Counted from the first letter of the stretch, positions 25,513 through 35,404 are shown. The stretch: DNA of 64,000 nucleotides from DTWD01 sp963662965 (GCA_963662965.1 OY759970.1:186001-250000), one strand, 5' to 3'. Notes: generated from the sequence alone by a model not told the origin. Made by a program: numbers and translations.

Positions 25513-26396
25513 GTCACGGTCGAAGGCGAATGCTGATCGACTCGAACCACTCCGAACTGAGCATCTCGCGACAGTGTGGCTTGGTGTCGATCTCGCGCTC
25601 GACGTTCTACGACGATGGTCTCGGGGAGAGTGAGTTGACTCTCGAGCTCATGCGCCGGATCGACGAGCAATTTCTGGAAACCCCGTTCTACGGATCGCGG
25701 CAGAGGGCGCGTTGGCTGCGCCGGGAGGGCTTCGCCGTCAGTCGGAAGCGGGTGCGTCGTCTGATGCGAAAGATGGGCCTCCAGGCGCTGTACCAGCGCC
25801 CGAGCACGTCGGTTCCGCACCCGGAGCACCGGGTCTACCCCTATTTGCTGCGCGACCGAGCGGTCGAACGTGCGAACGAGGCCTGGTGCGCCGACGTGAC
25901 GTACATTCCGCTGCACCGCGGCTTCCTGTACCTGGTCGCGATCCAGGATTGGGCCAGCCGGAAGGTGCTGTCGTGGCGCTTGTCCAACACGATGGATGCC
26001 TCGTTCTGTGTGGAGGCCCTCGCGGAAGCCCTCGCGCAGTACGGACCGCCAGCGATCTTCAACACCGACCAAGGCAGCCAGTTCACCAGCCTGGAGTTCA
26101 CTCAGACGCTCAAAGACGCAGGCGTGCAGATCTCGATGGACGGCAAGGGCCGCTGGATGGACAACGTCTTCATCGAGCGGCTGTGGCGCTCGCTCACGTA
26201 CGAGTGCGTCTACCTGCACGACTGCGAGGTTGGCTCCGAGGCGCGGGCCAGCATCGGCCGGTGGATCGACTTCTACAATGCCGAGCGACCGCACTCGTCG
26301 CTCGATGATCGCACGCCTGATGAGGCGTACTCGGATTTGGGAGGTGCGCCGACCTCGTCGCTGCGCTCCTCGTCAGCGCAGTCGGAAGCGGCTTAG
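25509..26396 (+). CDS. IS3 transposase OrfB, integrase-core DDE
   Basis: 295 residues: N-terminal HTH_21-like region (FYGSRQRARWLRREGFAVSR), integrase core with Asp in WCADVTYIPLHRG, Asp in IFNTDQGSQFTS and Glu in WMDNVFIERLWRSLTYE, then YNAERPHSSLDDRTP. Overlaps the end of OrfA; normally produced as a fusion by frameshifting or from the TTG at 25509. The frame itself is intact. Confidence 0.85.
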   Translation: MSHGRRRMLIDSNHSELSISRQCGLVSISRSTFYDDGLGESELTLELMRRIDEQFLETPFYGSRQRARWLRREGFAVSRKRVRRLMRKMGLQALYQRPSTSVPHPEHRVYPYLLRDRAVERANEAWCADVTYIPLHRGFLYLVAIQDWASRKVLSWRLSNTMDASFCVEALAEALAQYGPPAIFNTDQGSQFTSLEFTQTLKDAGVQISMDGKGRWMDNVFIERLWRSLTYECVYLHDCEVGSEARASIGRWIDFYNAERPHSSLDDRTPDEAYSDLGGAPTSSLRSSSAQSEAA

Positions 26397-26548
26397 AAAC
26401 ATGAACCTGGAATCCACCTTAACTTGGCCGCTGAGCTGTCCAAAGGATGGGGTCCACCTCTAATGGTCGCGTCATCCACCGTCGGCTCGGTCAGCGCGTG
26501 AGCGACGATCACGCCCCCTGGACACGGTTCCCTGGACACACATTTGTG

Positions 26549-27445
26549 CTATGCCGCCTGGCGTAGCTCATACTCCTCGCGCGCCTCGATCGGCGTGTGA
26601 TACCCAAGCTTCTCGAGACGCCAGGTCTGGTTGTACCGCTCCACGAAGTCGGCCACGGCGGCGCGGACGGCCTCGAGGTTCTGAAAGATTCGGCCGTGGA
26701 TCGCTTGCTCCTTGAGCGTACGATTCCACCGCTCCGCCACACCGTTCGTTTCCGGTTCCTCGACACAGCCGAAGCTGGGGTGGATCCCCCAATACCGGAT
26801 CTGCTTGAGGAAGTGGTCTGACAGGTACTGACTACCGTGATCCATCCGAAGCGCCAGCCCACGGGCGACGTCGGCGTCCAGCGAGCCCTAGAGACGTTCG
26901 AGCCCTTGCGCAATCGGATCGAGTGCCGCGAAGCGGCTCCCGACTTTGCACACGTGCCACCCCACGCACTCCGCGTTCCAGTGTTCGACTGCTGCGAAGA
27001 TCCAGCCCCACCCGTCGTCGAGCGTGAATACCCGCACGCCGTCCGTCCCCCACATCACGTTGGGCGCCTGGGTGATGACCCTCCCGTCGTGGGTCTTCGC
27101 GGCGCCCTGACGCCCGCGGTGCGGGGAGAGCAGTCCGTGCGCCCGCATGACGCGCAGCACCCGCGTGCGGGCGACTCGGATCCCGTCCAGGATCCGAAGC
27201 CGTGCGTGGACCTTGCGATGGCCTTCGCCGTGGAACGGGGACCGAGCGAGATCGGTCCGAATCGCCGCCAGCAGCTGCGCGTCCGATTGCCTCGGCGCCG
27301 GCTCCCGCCGCGCCGGCCCCCCGCCCAGCCGGTGGTGTGCCCGCGCCCGCCGCGCGTAGAGCGCCGAGCGCGAGCGCTCCCAGACCTGACACACCCGCTG
27401 GATGCCGAAACAGCGCCCCGTCGCCGCGGAGGTCGTCGCGCTCAT
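26549..27445 (-). pseudogene. IS3-like OrfB with an amber stop
   Basis: Colinear with copy 1 OrfB (MWGTDGVRVFTLDDG, MDHGSQYLSDHFLKQ, ETNGVAERWNRTLKEQ all present) but a TAG at 26888-26890 interrupts the frame between QGLERL and GSLDADVARGL. The rest of the frame is open on both sides, so a single base change inactivated it. Confidence 0.8.
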
Positions 27446-27885
27446 CGTCGCGACCTCCGCATCGCCAAAGGGAGGCGCTGCTCCGCCGCCCGCGCCCGCG
27501 CGCGCAGGAGCTCGATCTCCATCGACAGCTCCCCGATGTGACGCTTCGCCGCGTCGAGCACCTCCGCCACGGGCTCGCCGTGACGAGCCTTTAAGCCGAG
27601 TTCGAGGCCAGCCATGGCCCGCGCCCGCCACGCGTCGAGCCGGTAGTAGATCTCCACGCCCGCCTCACGGGACAGCGCCTCCAGCGATTCGCCACGCAGC
27701 AGCCGCAGCACCACGTCGCGCTTCCGGCTGGCGCTCCACCGCTGCCCCGGCGCCAGGGAGCCCGCCCCGGCCGCCGCCCCGTCGGCACGGACTCCAGTCG
27801 CCCTCCGGGCTCCCTCCGTCCGCGCCGATCCCCCTGCCTGTACCACGTCCCTCGACCGAACCATTTCCCCCACCTCCTGGGACAT
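27442..27885 (-). CDS. IS3-like OrfA, copy 2
   Basis: 147 residues: helix-turn-helix (SASRKRDVVLRLLRGESLEA) and C-terminal zipper (AKRHIGELSMEIELLRARAR). Stop and OrfB start overlap as ATGA, as in copy 1. Appears intact, though its OrfB partner carries a stop; a truncated OrfB or OrfA alone could act as repressor of related copies, as known for other IS3 elements (inference). Confidence 0.7.
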   Translation of the reverse strand: MSQEVGEMVRSRDVVQAGGSARTEGARRATGVRADGAAAGAGSLAPGQRWSASRKRDVVLRLLRGESLEALSREAGVEIYYRLDAWRARAMAGLELGLKARHGEPVAEVLDAAKRHIGELSMEIELLRARARAAEQRLPLAMRRSRR

Positions 27886-28482
27886 TGGATTCTCCCTTAA
27901 TCCGTGTCCAAGAAAACCGAGGGCGCTTTAATGCAGCGTCTTCCAGCCTCGGTGGCCGCGTCCACCGTGTTTCACCGCAGCCCATTCGCCTTCGCCCACA
28001 ATCGACAGTCCCGTGCTGTCGACGATGAGATGGATGGGTCCTCTCGATGGGATGCGGCGGAATTCAACCGCGAGAGACTGACTTCGTCGGGAGAGCGTGG
28101 TGTGGTCGGGGGCTGCGAGATCGACACCCATCAACGACAAGACCGACCGCAAGAAGCCTTCCGCTTGGCGCAAGGGCAACCGGAAGACAAGGCGGAGCGT
28201 CAACGCCGTCTCGATCGCACAGTCCGAGAACGTCTTCGGCGCGCCTGGTCGACCGGACGGCGACGGGCGCCACGCGTCCGTGGCGTCGGCAGAGAGCCAC
28301 AGCGTCACGTCCCCTCGCTGGACCAAGGCCTGCTCGTACGCTGACCAATTCCCCACGCGATACTTCGTCTTGTACTTCGGATGGACCTTTGATCTCATCT
28401 CGAGATCGTGCACCCGCAGCGGTCACCGTGGCCAGAGAGCCTACAGCTGCCTCGTCGCAGCCGAAGGGTTGTGCACCAACGC

Positions 28483-29304
28483 GTGTGCCGGGAAAGCCCG
28501 GTCAAGGGGGACAAGATGCCGTGATGTGATCTTCGAAACCTTGTTCGAAACCCTGTGGGTATCCAATCCCATCCGGCCAAGGTCGGCCGCCAGCCGGAAC
28601 CGAGTGATGCGTGAGCCTGGGGTGACCCAGGGCGCGAAGCGTTCACAGGGAGCCCGTAGGCCGCGTGATTGAGCCCCGAAATGCATTGAGTGCGAGGGCC
28701 GACGTCGTGCGTTGGACGGAAGGTCATCTCGCCGCGTCTCAGAGGCCGTGGAGGCGGCGACCTCGCCGGGGTCGGAGCGCGTGGCATGCGTGCGGGTGGG
28801 TTTCCCGGGAACCCGGGAGGCCTCGTCGTCTCCATCGTAAAGACCGCCGGGGCGCGGGCACCGGCTCACCAAGCCCGAGGCCGTGGACGTCGCACCTGGC
28901 GTCCGACGGAGCGAACCGCAGGTGCTCGGATGGTACCGCCGGGCGAAGGCAACGAAGCGCGGGGGGATGGGCGGCGAGGAGTCGGCGTGTCTCATAGTAC
29001 CGCCGAAGCGGGGGAATTGAGCCCACGAGACCCCGTGGAGGGAAGGGGGCACCGGCAGGTGGCACCGTTGGAGGGAAAGACGGCCAACACACCGAGGTTG
29101 GGCCCCGTCTCCACGTCACGACAGCGGATAGCCGAACTGGCCAGACAAGCCTTAGGGATGGCGGTGGCCATCGCCTGGCTTCCTGGACCCGCGGGTACGC
29201 GACGGCGCGTAGCGAAGCTGTCTGTCGAGGAGCCGGATGCGGCAGAACCCGCACGTCCGGATCTGTGGGGGGCCAGGGTCAGCAACGACCCTGGTCTACC
29301 CGAC
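28483..29304 (+). mobile_element. Group II intron 1, ORF-less
   Basis: Starts GTGTGCCGGG, compatible with the 5' GUGYG consensus, and ends with a 34-base domain V (29230-29263) followed by a bulged domain VI hairpin (CCAGGGTC...GACCCTGG) and TCTACCCGAC. The 822 bases between have no reverse-transcriptase frame. Its 3' end abuts, without any spacer, the 5' GTGCGCC of group II intron 2. The 5' exon 28414-28482 shows no recognisable gene. Confidence 0.72.
29230..29263 (+). ncRNA. Group II intron 1 domain V
   Basis: 34 bases GAGCCGGATGCGG-CAGAA-CCCGCACGTCCGGATC: lower stem GAGCCGGA/TCCGGATC with the AC bulge and AGC-type catalytic triad position, upper stem GCGG/CCGC. Matches the size and shape of the catalytic domain V. 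Confidence 0.8.
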
Positions 29305-29780
29305 GTGCGCCAGGCATGGCGCGCAGCGCCCTGTCTGGCGCTGTCAACCGGAAGGCGAAAGCCGACCGGGAAGTGACTTGAGGGTGCAAGTCCCTTGGAG
29401 GCCTTGATGACAGGAACTCCTAGCCGAACAGCAAGGGTGCCCATCGTGAGGTGGGATCTGAAGGAAGCTGAAGGCAAAATTCTGACCCGAGGCACACGAA
29501 TCGCATGTGAGGCATCGTGCCGTGGGGCGAGGAAGCGTCGGTGTCCGAAGCCCTCTGTCATCCGGAACGGCCCGGTGTATATGCGGCGGGTATGGCAGGA
29601 AGGTCACGCGTCTTACCCTGGGAGATCTGCGTGCTTGCCTCGTGCTAGGGGCTGCCGAGAGGGAGTCCGATGGGCGCGCAGAAGTCAGCAGAGGGCAGAA
29701 GGGTCGTCGCAGCGACCCGAGGCCCGAACAAGTGAACCCGGCCCGATGCCGTGGTCTCGAGTGCCGACGGAGGCGCAGTC

Positions 29781-31152
29781 ATGGGAACTGAGACGCTCCA
29801 ACGACCCCGGAAGGAGGCGGCCGGAAGTCGCCATGAGCCGGGACTCGTGCGTCAAACGGCACCGGCGAGCACGGACCCGATCGGACCACAGACCCAGACG
29901 TTGCTGGAGGAGGTGCTGCGGAGAGAGAACCTGCGAACAGCCTTGAAACGTGTGCAATCCAACAAGGGGGCACCGGGTGTCGACGGCATGCGTGTCGAAG
30001 ACCTCCCGGCCTATCTCCGTACGGAGTGGCACGCCATCCGAGAGCAGCTGCTGGACGCGTCCTACATTCCATCGCCGGTGCGCGAGGTGCGATTGCCCAA
30101 GCCCGGCGGTGGGACGCGGATGCTCGGTATCCCGACGGTCCTTGACCGGTTCATGACCCAGGCCATCTTGCAGGTCCTGAGCCCTTTGTTCGACCCAGGC
30201 TTTTCCGACCACAGCTATGGATTCCGTCCGGGACGTAGCGCACTGCACGCCGTCGGGCCCGCACGTGACTACATCTCGCGGGGCGGTCGTGGACTTGGAT
30301 GTAGAGAAATTCTTTGACCAGGTCAATCACGAGATGTTGGTCAGCCGGGTGGCGAGAAAGGTCAAGGACACCCGTCTGCTGAAACGGATACGGCGGTATC
30401 TGAACGCGGGCATCATGAAGGACGGAATGGTGAGCATTCAACACGCGGGCACGCCGCAAGGCAGCCCGCTTTCACCGCTGTTGTCGAACATCTTGCTGGA
30501 TGACTTCGACAAAGAACTCGAGCGCAGAGGCCACTGTTTCTGTCGTTACGCCGATGATGTCAACGTATATGTGCGGAGTCGGTGCGCGGGAGAACGAGTC
30601 ATGGAGTCGCTGACGCGGTTCCTGGAAGGCCGCATGCGCTTGAAGGTGAATCGTACCAAGAGTGCGGTGGACCGCCCCTGGAAGCGCACGTTTCTAGGCT
30701 ACACGGTCACGACCCATTTCTCCCCCCGATTGAAACGCGCTCCTGCGTCGCTCACACGCGCCAAGGATCGGATCCGCCACATCACGCACGCGGGACGGGG
30801 ACGAAACATCCGTACGGTGATCGACGAGGTGAATCGGTTCACCCGAGGATGGGTTGGCTACTGTCGCCTGGCCACAGTGACAGACCCGTTCGACAAACTG
30901 GATCAATGGATTCGCCGGCGCCTCCGCAAAATCCTGTGGGAGCAATGGAAGAAACCGAAGACTCGGTGTCGCAAAATGGTCGCACTGGGACTCGAGGCTG
31001 CGCGTGCGCGCAAGGCCACCGCCACCGGGCGAGGCGCCTGGTGGAACGCGGGGGCCTCGCACATGCATGCGGCCGTGAACAATCGCTTGCTTGCGGTGTG
31101 GGGACTCCTGAACCTTCTGACTCAACTCCGGGATCTGCAGCGGCGCACTTGA
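29781..31152 (+). pseudogene. Group II intron reverse transcriptase/maturase, frameshifted
   Basis: The first half (MGTETLQRPRKEA start, then LKRVQSNKGAPGVDGM, IPTVLDRFMTQAI, SYGFRPGRSA) runs to about 30284, where a small deletion shifts the frame between ISRGGR and VVDLDVEKFFDQVNH. The second half carries the catalytic YADD (FCRYADDVNVY), the QGSPLSPLLSN motif, domain X (FTRGWVGYCRLA) and a C-terminal basic region. Active intron enzymes need one chain of about 430-460 residues, so this intron cannot make its own maturase. Confidence 0.85.
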
Positions 31153-31185
31153 ACCGCCGTGTACGGAACCGTACGCACGGTGGTG
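31151..31185 (+). ncRNA. Group II intron 2 domain V
   Basis: GAACCGCCGTGTACG-GAAC-CGTACGCACGGTGGTG forms the expected two-part hairpin with a GAAC-type loop. It begins at the maturase stop codon, the standard position. Confidence 0.8.
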
Positions 31186-31243
31186 TGGGCGGACGGGAGG
31201 GGTAACCCTCCCTCCGACCCGATCGGTCCCGCCCGGCGAGGGC

Positions 31244-31342
31244 CTCCATCTCGTGCTCGACAGCACGGGTCGGTCCCTCGTCGGGGCAGGTGAGTGGGCG
31301 GCCGCGAAACATGGTGGCCGCGGACGGCGTGGCTGGCGGAGG
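31244..31342 (+). pseudogene. IS5-family transposase internal fragment
   Basis: 33 codons read HLVLDSTGRSLVGAGEW and KHGGRGRRGWR, the catalytic-Asp region of the IS5 transposases seen elsewhere in the window. It is the 3' exon of intron 2 and is cut at 31342 by an IS6-type end (GGTTCTGTCAACTTGAG). No matching IS5 sequence precedes the introns in the right orientation, so the locus was rearranged after insertion. Confidence 0.65.
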
Positions 31343-31380
31343 TTCTGTCAACTTGAGTGCCGACGTGGCACAGTAGCCGT

Positions 31381-31449
31381 ATGCCGAGCTACCGAGGATA
31401 TCGATTCCCGTCGGAAGTCATCAGTCACGCGGTGTGGTTGTACCGGTAT
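31381..31449 (+). pseudogene. IS6-family transposase N-terminal fragment
   Basis: 23 codons MPSYRGYRFPSEVISHAVW followed by LYRY and a stop: the start of a second type of IS6 transposase, distinct from the one at 24484. Preceded by a probable IS6 terminus at 31341 and truncated before the IS256 element. Confidence 0.6.
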
Positions 31450-32308
31450 TGACGCGAGTGTGAGCGAAACTTAGTTGGAAATTGAAGCGGCTCCAAACCC
31501 TGTGGTTTGATGACGTTTGAGAAGACGGACATCAGCCCACGAGAGAAAGGAGCCGAGATGAGCAGTGTCCTACGATCGGTCAGGAAGCGCAAGAAAGGTC
31601 ACACGTTGGGCGCGGTCGACGTCATCGACCGAGAGGAGTACGCCGAGCTGGAGGTCGATGCCAAGGTGGAGTTGATCCGGTCGTTGGTTCCGCTGGGCTT
31701 GATGCACATCGAGGAGTTGCTCGACGAGGAAGTGACAGCGTTGGCTGGCGAGCGCTACGCCCGCAAAGCCCCGTCAGTCGGCGGGCGCCGTCATGGCAGC
31801 AACCCCGGGACGGTCGGGTTGGCCGGCCAGCGCGTGCCGATTCGCGTGCCCCGGATTCGCCATGTCACGGAGCGCGAGATTCCACTGCGGTCGTACGAGG
31901 CGCTGCATGGCGATCGCGCCGTCAATGACCTGTTGCTGCGGCGCGTGCTGTATGGGATCTCGTGCCGCAACTACGCGGCGGCCGCCGAGGCGATTCCCGG
32001 GGCGATCGGCCTGTCGGGGTCGACGGTGTCCCGTGCGTTCATTCAGGCCAGCGCGACGAAACTCCGCGAACTCCAGGAGCGGGACCTCTCCGGGGAGGAC
32101 GTTGTGGCCCTGGTGCTGGACGGCAAGACGTTCGCCGAGTCGACGATGGTCGTCGCGCTGGGCATCACGATGACGGGGGACAAACGGTTCCTGGGCTTCG
32201 TCGAGACGGGCACCGAGAACGAGCAGGTGTTGACCCCGTTCCTCCGGTCCTTGGTCGAGCGGGTGGGCTTGATCCGGTTTCGTGGACATCGTCCGAAAGG
32301 TGGATACG

Positions 32309-32626
32309 ATGGCCAGAATGGGATCAAAGCAGGCAGGGAGACGAGCGCGACGACAGTTCTCTGAGGAGTTCATGGTCGGCGCGGTCCGGCTGGTGTTGGA
32401 TGAGGGGAAGACGATCGGGGCCGTGGCCCGCGAGCTCGATCTGACGCCGTCGGCGCTGGGCAATTGGGTGCGGCAGGCGCGGGCGGATCGGAGCCAGGGC
32501 AAGACCGGCCTGACGACCGAAGAGCGCACGGAGCTAGCGCGGCTGCGCAAGGAGAATCGCGAGCTACGGATGGAGCGCGACATCCTAAAAAAAGCCGCGG
32601 CCTTCTTCGCCAAACACCAGGCGTGA
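32309..32626 (+). CDS. IS3 transposase OrfA
   Basis: 105 residues from ATG 32309: HTH (FSEEFMVGAVRLVLDEGKTI, VARELDLTPSALGNWVRQ) and a leucine zipper-like end (LRKENRELRMERDILKKAAA). The seven-A run at 32587-32593 followed by G is the classical slippery site for the -1 frameshift making the OrfAB transposase. Stop overlaps the OrfB GTG. Confidence 0.82.
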   Translation: MARMGSKQAGRRARRQFSEEFMVGAVRLVLDEGKTIGAVARELDLTPSALGNWVRQARADRSQGKTGLTTEERTELARLRKENRELRMERDILKKAAAFFAKHQA

Positions 32627-33480
32627 CGTTTGCCTGGATTGCGGCGGAGAAGGCCGAGTTCCCGATCACGAGACTTTGTCGGACGTTGCACGTCTCGCCC
32701 AGCGGCTTCTATGCGTCGCGCGCGCGCCCGGAATCGACGCATGCGCGCGACGACCGTCGACTGAGAGTGCTGGTGCGGGCGTCCTTCGCCGAGAGCAAAC
32801 AGCGCTACGGGAGTCCGCGCGTCCACGAGGATCTCCTCGAGCAACATGAGCATGTCAGCCGCAAACGGGTCGTGCGCTTGATGCAGGAATCGGGCCTGCA
32901 GGCGCGGCTCCGCAAGCGCTACAAGGTGACGACGATGAGCGATCACGATCAGCCGGTCGCAGCCAATCTGCTCGATCGCGACTTCACGGCGGCCGCGCCG
33001 AATCAACGGTGGGTCGGCGACACGACGGAGTTCGTCATCGGCGGCAGCGGCAAGCTCTATCTGGCGGCGATCCTGGATCTGTTCTCGCGGTTCATCGTGG
33101 GGTGGGCCGTCAGTGCGAGCAACGACCGCCAGGTGACCATCAAGGCGCTCCAGATGGCGCTGAAGCGCCGCTGCCCCGACGCCGGCCTAGTGCACCACTC
33201 CGATCAGGGCTGCACCTATGCGAGCGAGGACTATCAAGACGTGCTCGACACGCACGGTATTACGTGCAGCATGAGCCGCCGAGGCAATTGCTACGACAAC
33301 GCCGTGATGGAGAGCTTCTTCTCGACGGTCAAGAGCGAGCTCCGCGAGCACTTCGAGAGCAACGGTGAGGCGAAGATGGAGTTGTTCGATTACATCGAGG
33401 TGTTTTATAACCAGCGGCGCCGCCATTCAACACTCGGCCAGATCAGCCCGGCCGCCTTTGAGCGGTGCGCAGCGGCGTAG
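32623..33480 (+). CDS. IS3 transposase OrfB, integrase-core DDE
   Basis: About 285 residues from GTG 32623: VTFAWIAAEKAEFPI start, HTH_21 (SKQRYGSPRVHEDLLEQ), DDE core with Asp in WVGDTTEFVIGG, Asp in LVHHSDQGCTYAS, Glu in NAVMESFFSTVKSEL, and YNQRRRHSTLGQISPAAFE. Intact and with an intact OrfA: one of the elements most likely still active. Confidence 0.86.
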   Translation: MTFAWIAAEKAEFPITRLCRTLHVSPSGFYASRARPESTHARDDRRLRVLVRASFAESKQRYGSPRVHEDLLEQHEHVSRKRVVRLMQESGLQARLRKRYKVTTMSDHDQPVAANLLDRDFTAAAPNQRWVGDTTEFVIGGSGKLYLAAILDLFSRFIVGWAVSASNDRQVTIKALQMALKRRCPDAGLVHHSDQGCTYASEDYQDVLDTHGITCSMSRRGNCYDNAVMESFFSTVKSELREHFESNGEAKMELFDYIEVFYNQRRRHSTLGQISPAAFERCAAA

Positions 33481-34316
33481 GGCATGGACGCTGCCGTCCC
33501 TGTGGACGCGAAGAACGCGCGCCCACCAGGGACTTGGAAAACCGCAGAGAACGCGGTTTCCCACAGCGCCCACACCCATTATTGTTTTCGTGAAAGGATG
33601 ATAGAGAACGGAGAGTCAACCAGCGTAGCTAAACCGTCCACCGAATCGGATCAGGCCCAGGGGCCTCGATGTTTCCCAGGGGCTGCTGGTGATCGTGGAT
33701 GGCGGCAAGGGGCTCCGGGCGGCTGTGCGACACGCTTTCCGCCACCGCGCCCTAGTGCAACGGTGTCAGTGGCACAAGCGCGAGAACGTGGTGAGTGACG
33801 TGGCCAAGCGTGAGCAGCCGGTGTGGCGGCAGCGTCTCCAGCGCGCCTACAACCGTCCGGAGTACGACGAGGCCCTCGCCGCCCTCAAGTCGCTCCAGCA
33901 TGAGCTGGAGGATCGGAACCAATCCGCGGCCGGCAGTCTGGCGGAAGGCCTCGACGAGACCCTGACGTTGCATCGCCTCGGGGTGTACGGTGTGCTGGGC
34001 CGGTCGCTGAAGACGACGAATGGCCTCGAGTCCATCAACGCGCTCATTGAGGAGCGCTGTGCGAAGGTCGATCACTGGCAGAACTCGAGTCAACGCCATC
34101 GCTGGCTGGCCACTGCGCTCCTGGACATCGAGCCACGCCTGCGCAAGGTGATGGGCTACCGGCACCTGCCCAGGCTTCGTGACGCATTGAAGCGAGAGCT
34201 GAAGATCGACACGACGACGTCGACGAAGAAAGCCGCGTAAGCAATCAGGAGCCGCGGAGAGTTTCAACTAGGAATGGGCTTGACTCATTGACGCCCCTAT
34301 ATGTCAAGACACTCCT

Positions 34317-35404
34317 TCAGGCGGCCTGGATGATCTCTTGACGAGCGCGGAAGTCGGTCATGACGCGCTGGTAAATCTCTCGCGCGAGGAAGCGTTTCAG
34401 GCAGCGGATGATGTCGCGTTTGGTCCGGCCAGCGGCGATGCGTCGGGCGACGTAGTCGCGGGTCGGTTGGTGGAATTGCATCCGGACGATGACGGCTCGA
34501 TAGAGGGCCGCGTTGGCGTGTCGGTGGCCGCCTCGATTGAGGCGGTGCCGACCGGTGGTCATCCCAGACGAGGCCGGGATCGGGCAGGCGCCGCAGAGCT
34601 TCGCGAAGGCGGCCTCCGAACGAATCCGGTCGGGGTTATCGCCGAAGATGATCAACAGCTCAGCCGCGGTGTGGGCGCCCACACCGAAGCCCTCGCAGAG
34701 GGTCGGTGATGTCGCGGTGGTGAGACGCGCGAGGTGCTGGTCGTGCAGCGGCGATTTCCTCGGTGAGAGCCATCCACCGACGGGCGAGCGACCGGAGGGT
34801 GTGCTTGGCGGACGCGATGGGCGTGTCGATGGGGCCCGGTCGGAGTCCGGCGCAGCGCGTGAGCAGGCCGTGATCGGTGAGATCGTGAAGGGCTTCTCGC
34901 AGGACGGGCGGGGCCTGCACGATGATCTGCTTCAGCGTGTTCATCGCCGTGGTGCGCGCTTTCATGGCGGTATCCCGTGTGATCTTGAGCCTGGCGGATC
35001 ATCTCGACGGCGCCGTCCGCGGTCTTGGGGATGGCCGTCGACTGCCCCGCGAGCAGGGACCGCGCCGCCACCTCGGCGTCGATGGTGTCGGACTTGCCGG
35101 CGGCGCGGCGTGTACGGCGGTCGCCCCGATTCACTTCCACGACATGATGCCCGGCTCGGTGGACGGCCCGTGCCAGGCCAGCGCCGTAGCTCCCGGTGCC
35201 TTCGATCCCGAACGCCTCAATCCGCCCGTGTGTCTCGGCCCACGTGACCAGAGCCTCGTAGCCACCCGAGTCCGCGACGAACGCGTGATCGCCCAGACGG
35301 ATCCCCCAGCTGTCGATTGCCACCGCGACGTGGACATGCGTATGCGTATCAACACCGACGATCACCGTCCGCGCTTTGGGCGGCGTAGTTATGCGGTTGG
35401 TCAC
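34317..35404 (-). pseudogene. IS110 transposase (DEDD), frameshifted
   Basis: The N-terminal half (TVIVGVDTHTHVHVAVAI, IEGTGSYGAG, KSDTIDAEVAAR) and C-terminal half (ACPIPASSGMTTGRHRLNRG, DFRARQEIIQAA) are present in different frames: the frame shifts near 34985 and again near 34700. Copy 2 is the intact version, so the defects can be read by comparison. Nothing essential appears deleted beyond single bases. Confidence 0.82.

Larger units (their letters stand above)
25162..26461 (+). mobile_element. IS3-family element inserted in an IS6/IS5 junction
   Basis: About 1300 bp. Left end AGAGGTGGACCCCGAAATTC, right-end complement AGAGGTGGACCCCATCCTTT; subterminal repeats TAAGGTGGATTCC also match. 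Left flank is the IS6 transposase, right flank an IS5 transposase fragment, so it marks a junction of two older elements. Confidence 0.85.
26519..27930 (-). mobile_element. IS3-like insertion sequence, copy 2 (inactivated), nested in IS5
   Basis: Same two-gene organisation and right end (TTTTCTTGGACACGG complement) as copy 1 at 11268-12681. Left end reads CGGTTCCCTGGACAC. Inserted in an IS5 transposase. Boundaries are set by the IS5 sequence on both sides and may be off by a few bases at the left. Confidence 0.78.
26462..28413 (-). pseudogene. IS5-family transposase split by an IS3-like element
   Basis: The N-terminal 160 residues (28413-27931) read RSKVHPKYKTKYRVGNWSAY, WLSADATDAW, LPLRQAEGFLRSVLSLMG, APDHTTLSRR, LIVDSTGLSIVGEGEW and GRGHRGWKTLH. 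The next residues (GVIVAHALTEPTVDDATI) are at 26518-26462, on the far side of the IS3-like copy 2. The C-terminal third is absent, cut at 26461 by the IS3. This documents three layers of insertion. The same IS5 type recurs as fragments at 31244, 39528-40472 and 46160. Confidence 0.8.
29305..31223 (+). mobile_element. Group II intron 2 with degenerate maturase gene
   Basis: The 5' end GTGCGCCAGG is followed by domain I landmarks common to bacterial introns (GACTTGAGGGTGCAAGTC, CAAGGGTGCCCATCGTGAGG, CTGAAGGAAGCTGAAGG). The maturase frame lies in domain IV, domain V is at 31151-31185, a domain VI-like hairpin GGAGGGGTAACCCTCC follows and the intron ends CCGACCCGAT at 31223. The 3' exon is an IS5 transposase fragment. 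Confidence 0.82.
32278..33649 (+). mobile_element. IS3-family element (in IS256)
   Basis: About 1.37 kb. Left end TTTCGTGGACATCGTCCG, right-end complement ATTCGGTGGACGGTTTAGC. Flanking ATCCGG/ATCAGG may be a diverged target duplication. The 165 bases after OrfB carry two strong hairpins (GTCCCTG.../...CAGGGAC and AAACCGC/CGCGGTTT) but no gene. Confidence 0.78.
31558..34240 (+). pseudogene. IS256 (mutator) transposase, split by IS3
   Basis: The first part (31558-32277, ATG preceded by AAGGAG) includes DEEVTALAGERYARK, RRHGSNPGTVGLAGQRVPIR, first Asp in LVLDGKTFAES and GFVETGTENEQV. The second part resumes at about 33650 with GLDVSQGLLVIVDGGKGLRA (second Asp), CQWHKRENVVS and the Glu-containing TTNGLESINALIEE, to the stop at 34240. 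Both halves are otherwise open; precise excision of the IS3 would restore a gene of about 430 codons. Confidence 0.82.
31471..34271 (+). mobile_element. IS256-family element interrupted by an IS3 element
   Basis: Ends are inverted repeats: left TTAGTTGGAAATTGAAGCGG, right complement CTAGTTGAAACTCTCCGCGG, both continuing CTCC. Inside is a mutator-type transposase split by a 1.37-kb IS3. Without it the IS256 would be about 1.4 kb. Confidence 0.75.

Noticed and set aside
28395..29607. Several 150-200-codon frames over 28.4-29.6 kb on both strands
   Set aside because: The sequence is explained by group II intron RNA (5' ends, domain V/VI); the frames have no protein-like motifs.
29781..31152. 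Retron or diversity-generating reverse transcriptase
   Set aside because: Maturase domain X, group II 5' sequence and domain V show it is an intron-encoded protein; no msr/msd or template/variable repeats seen.
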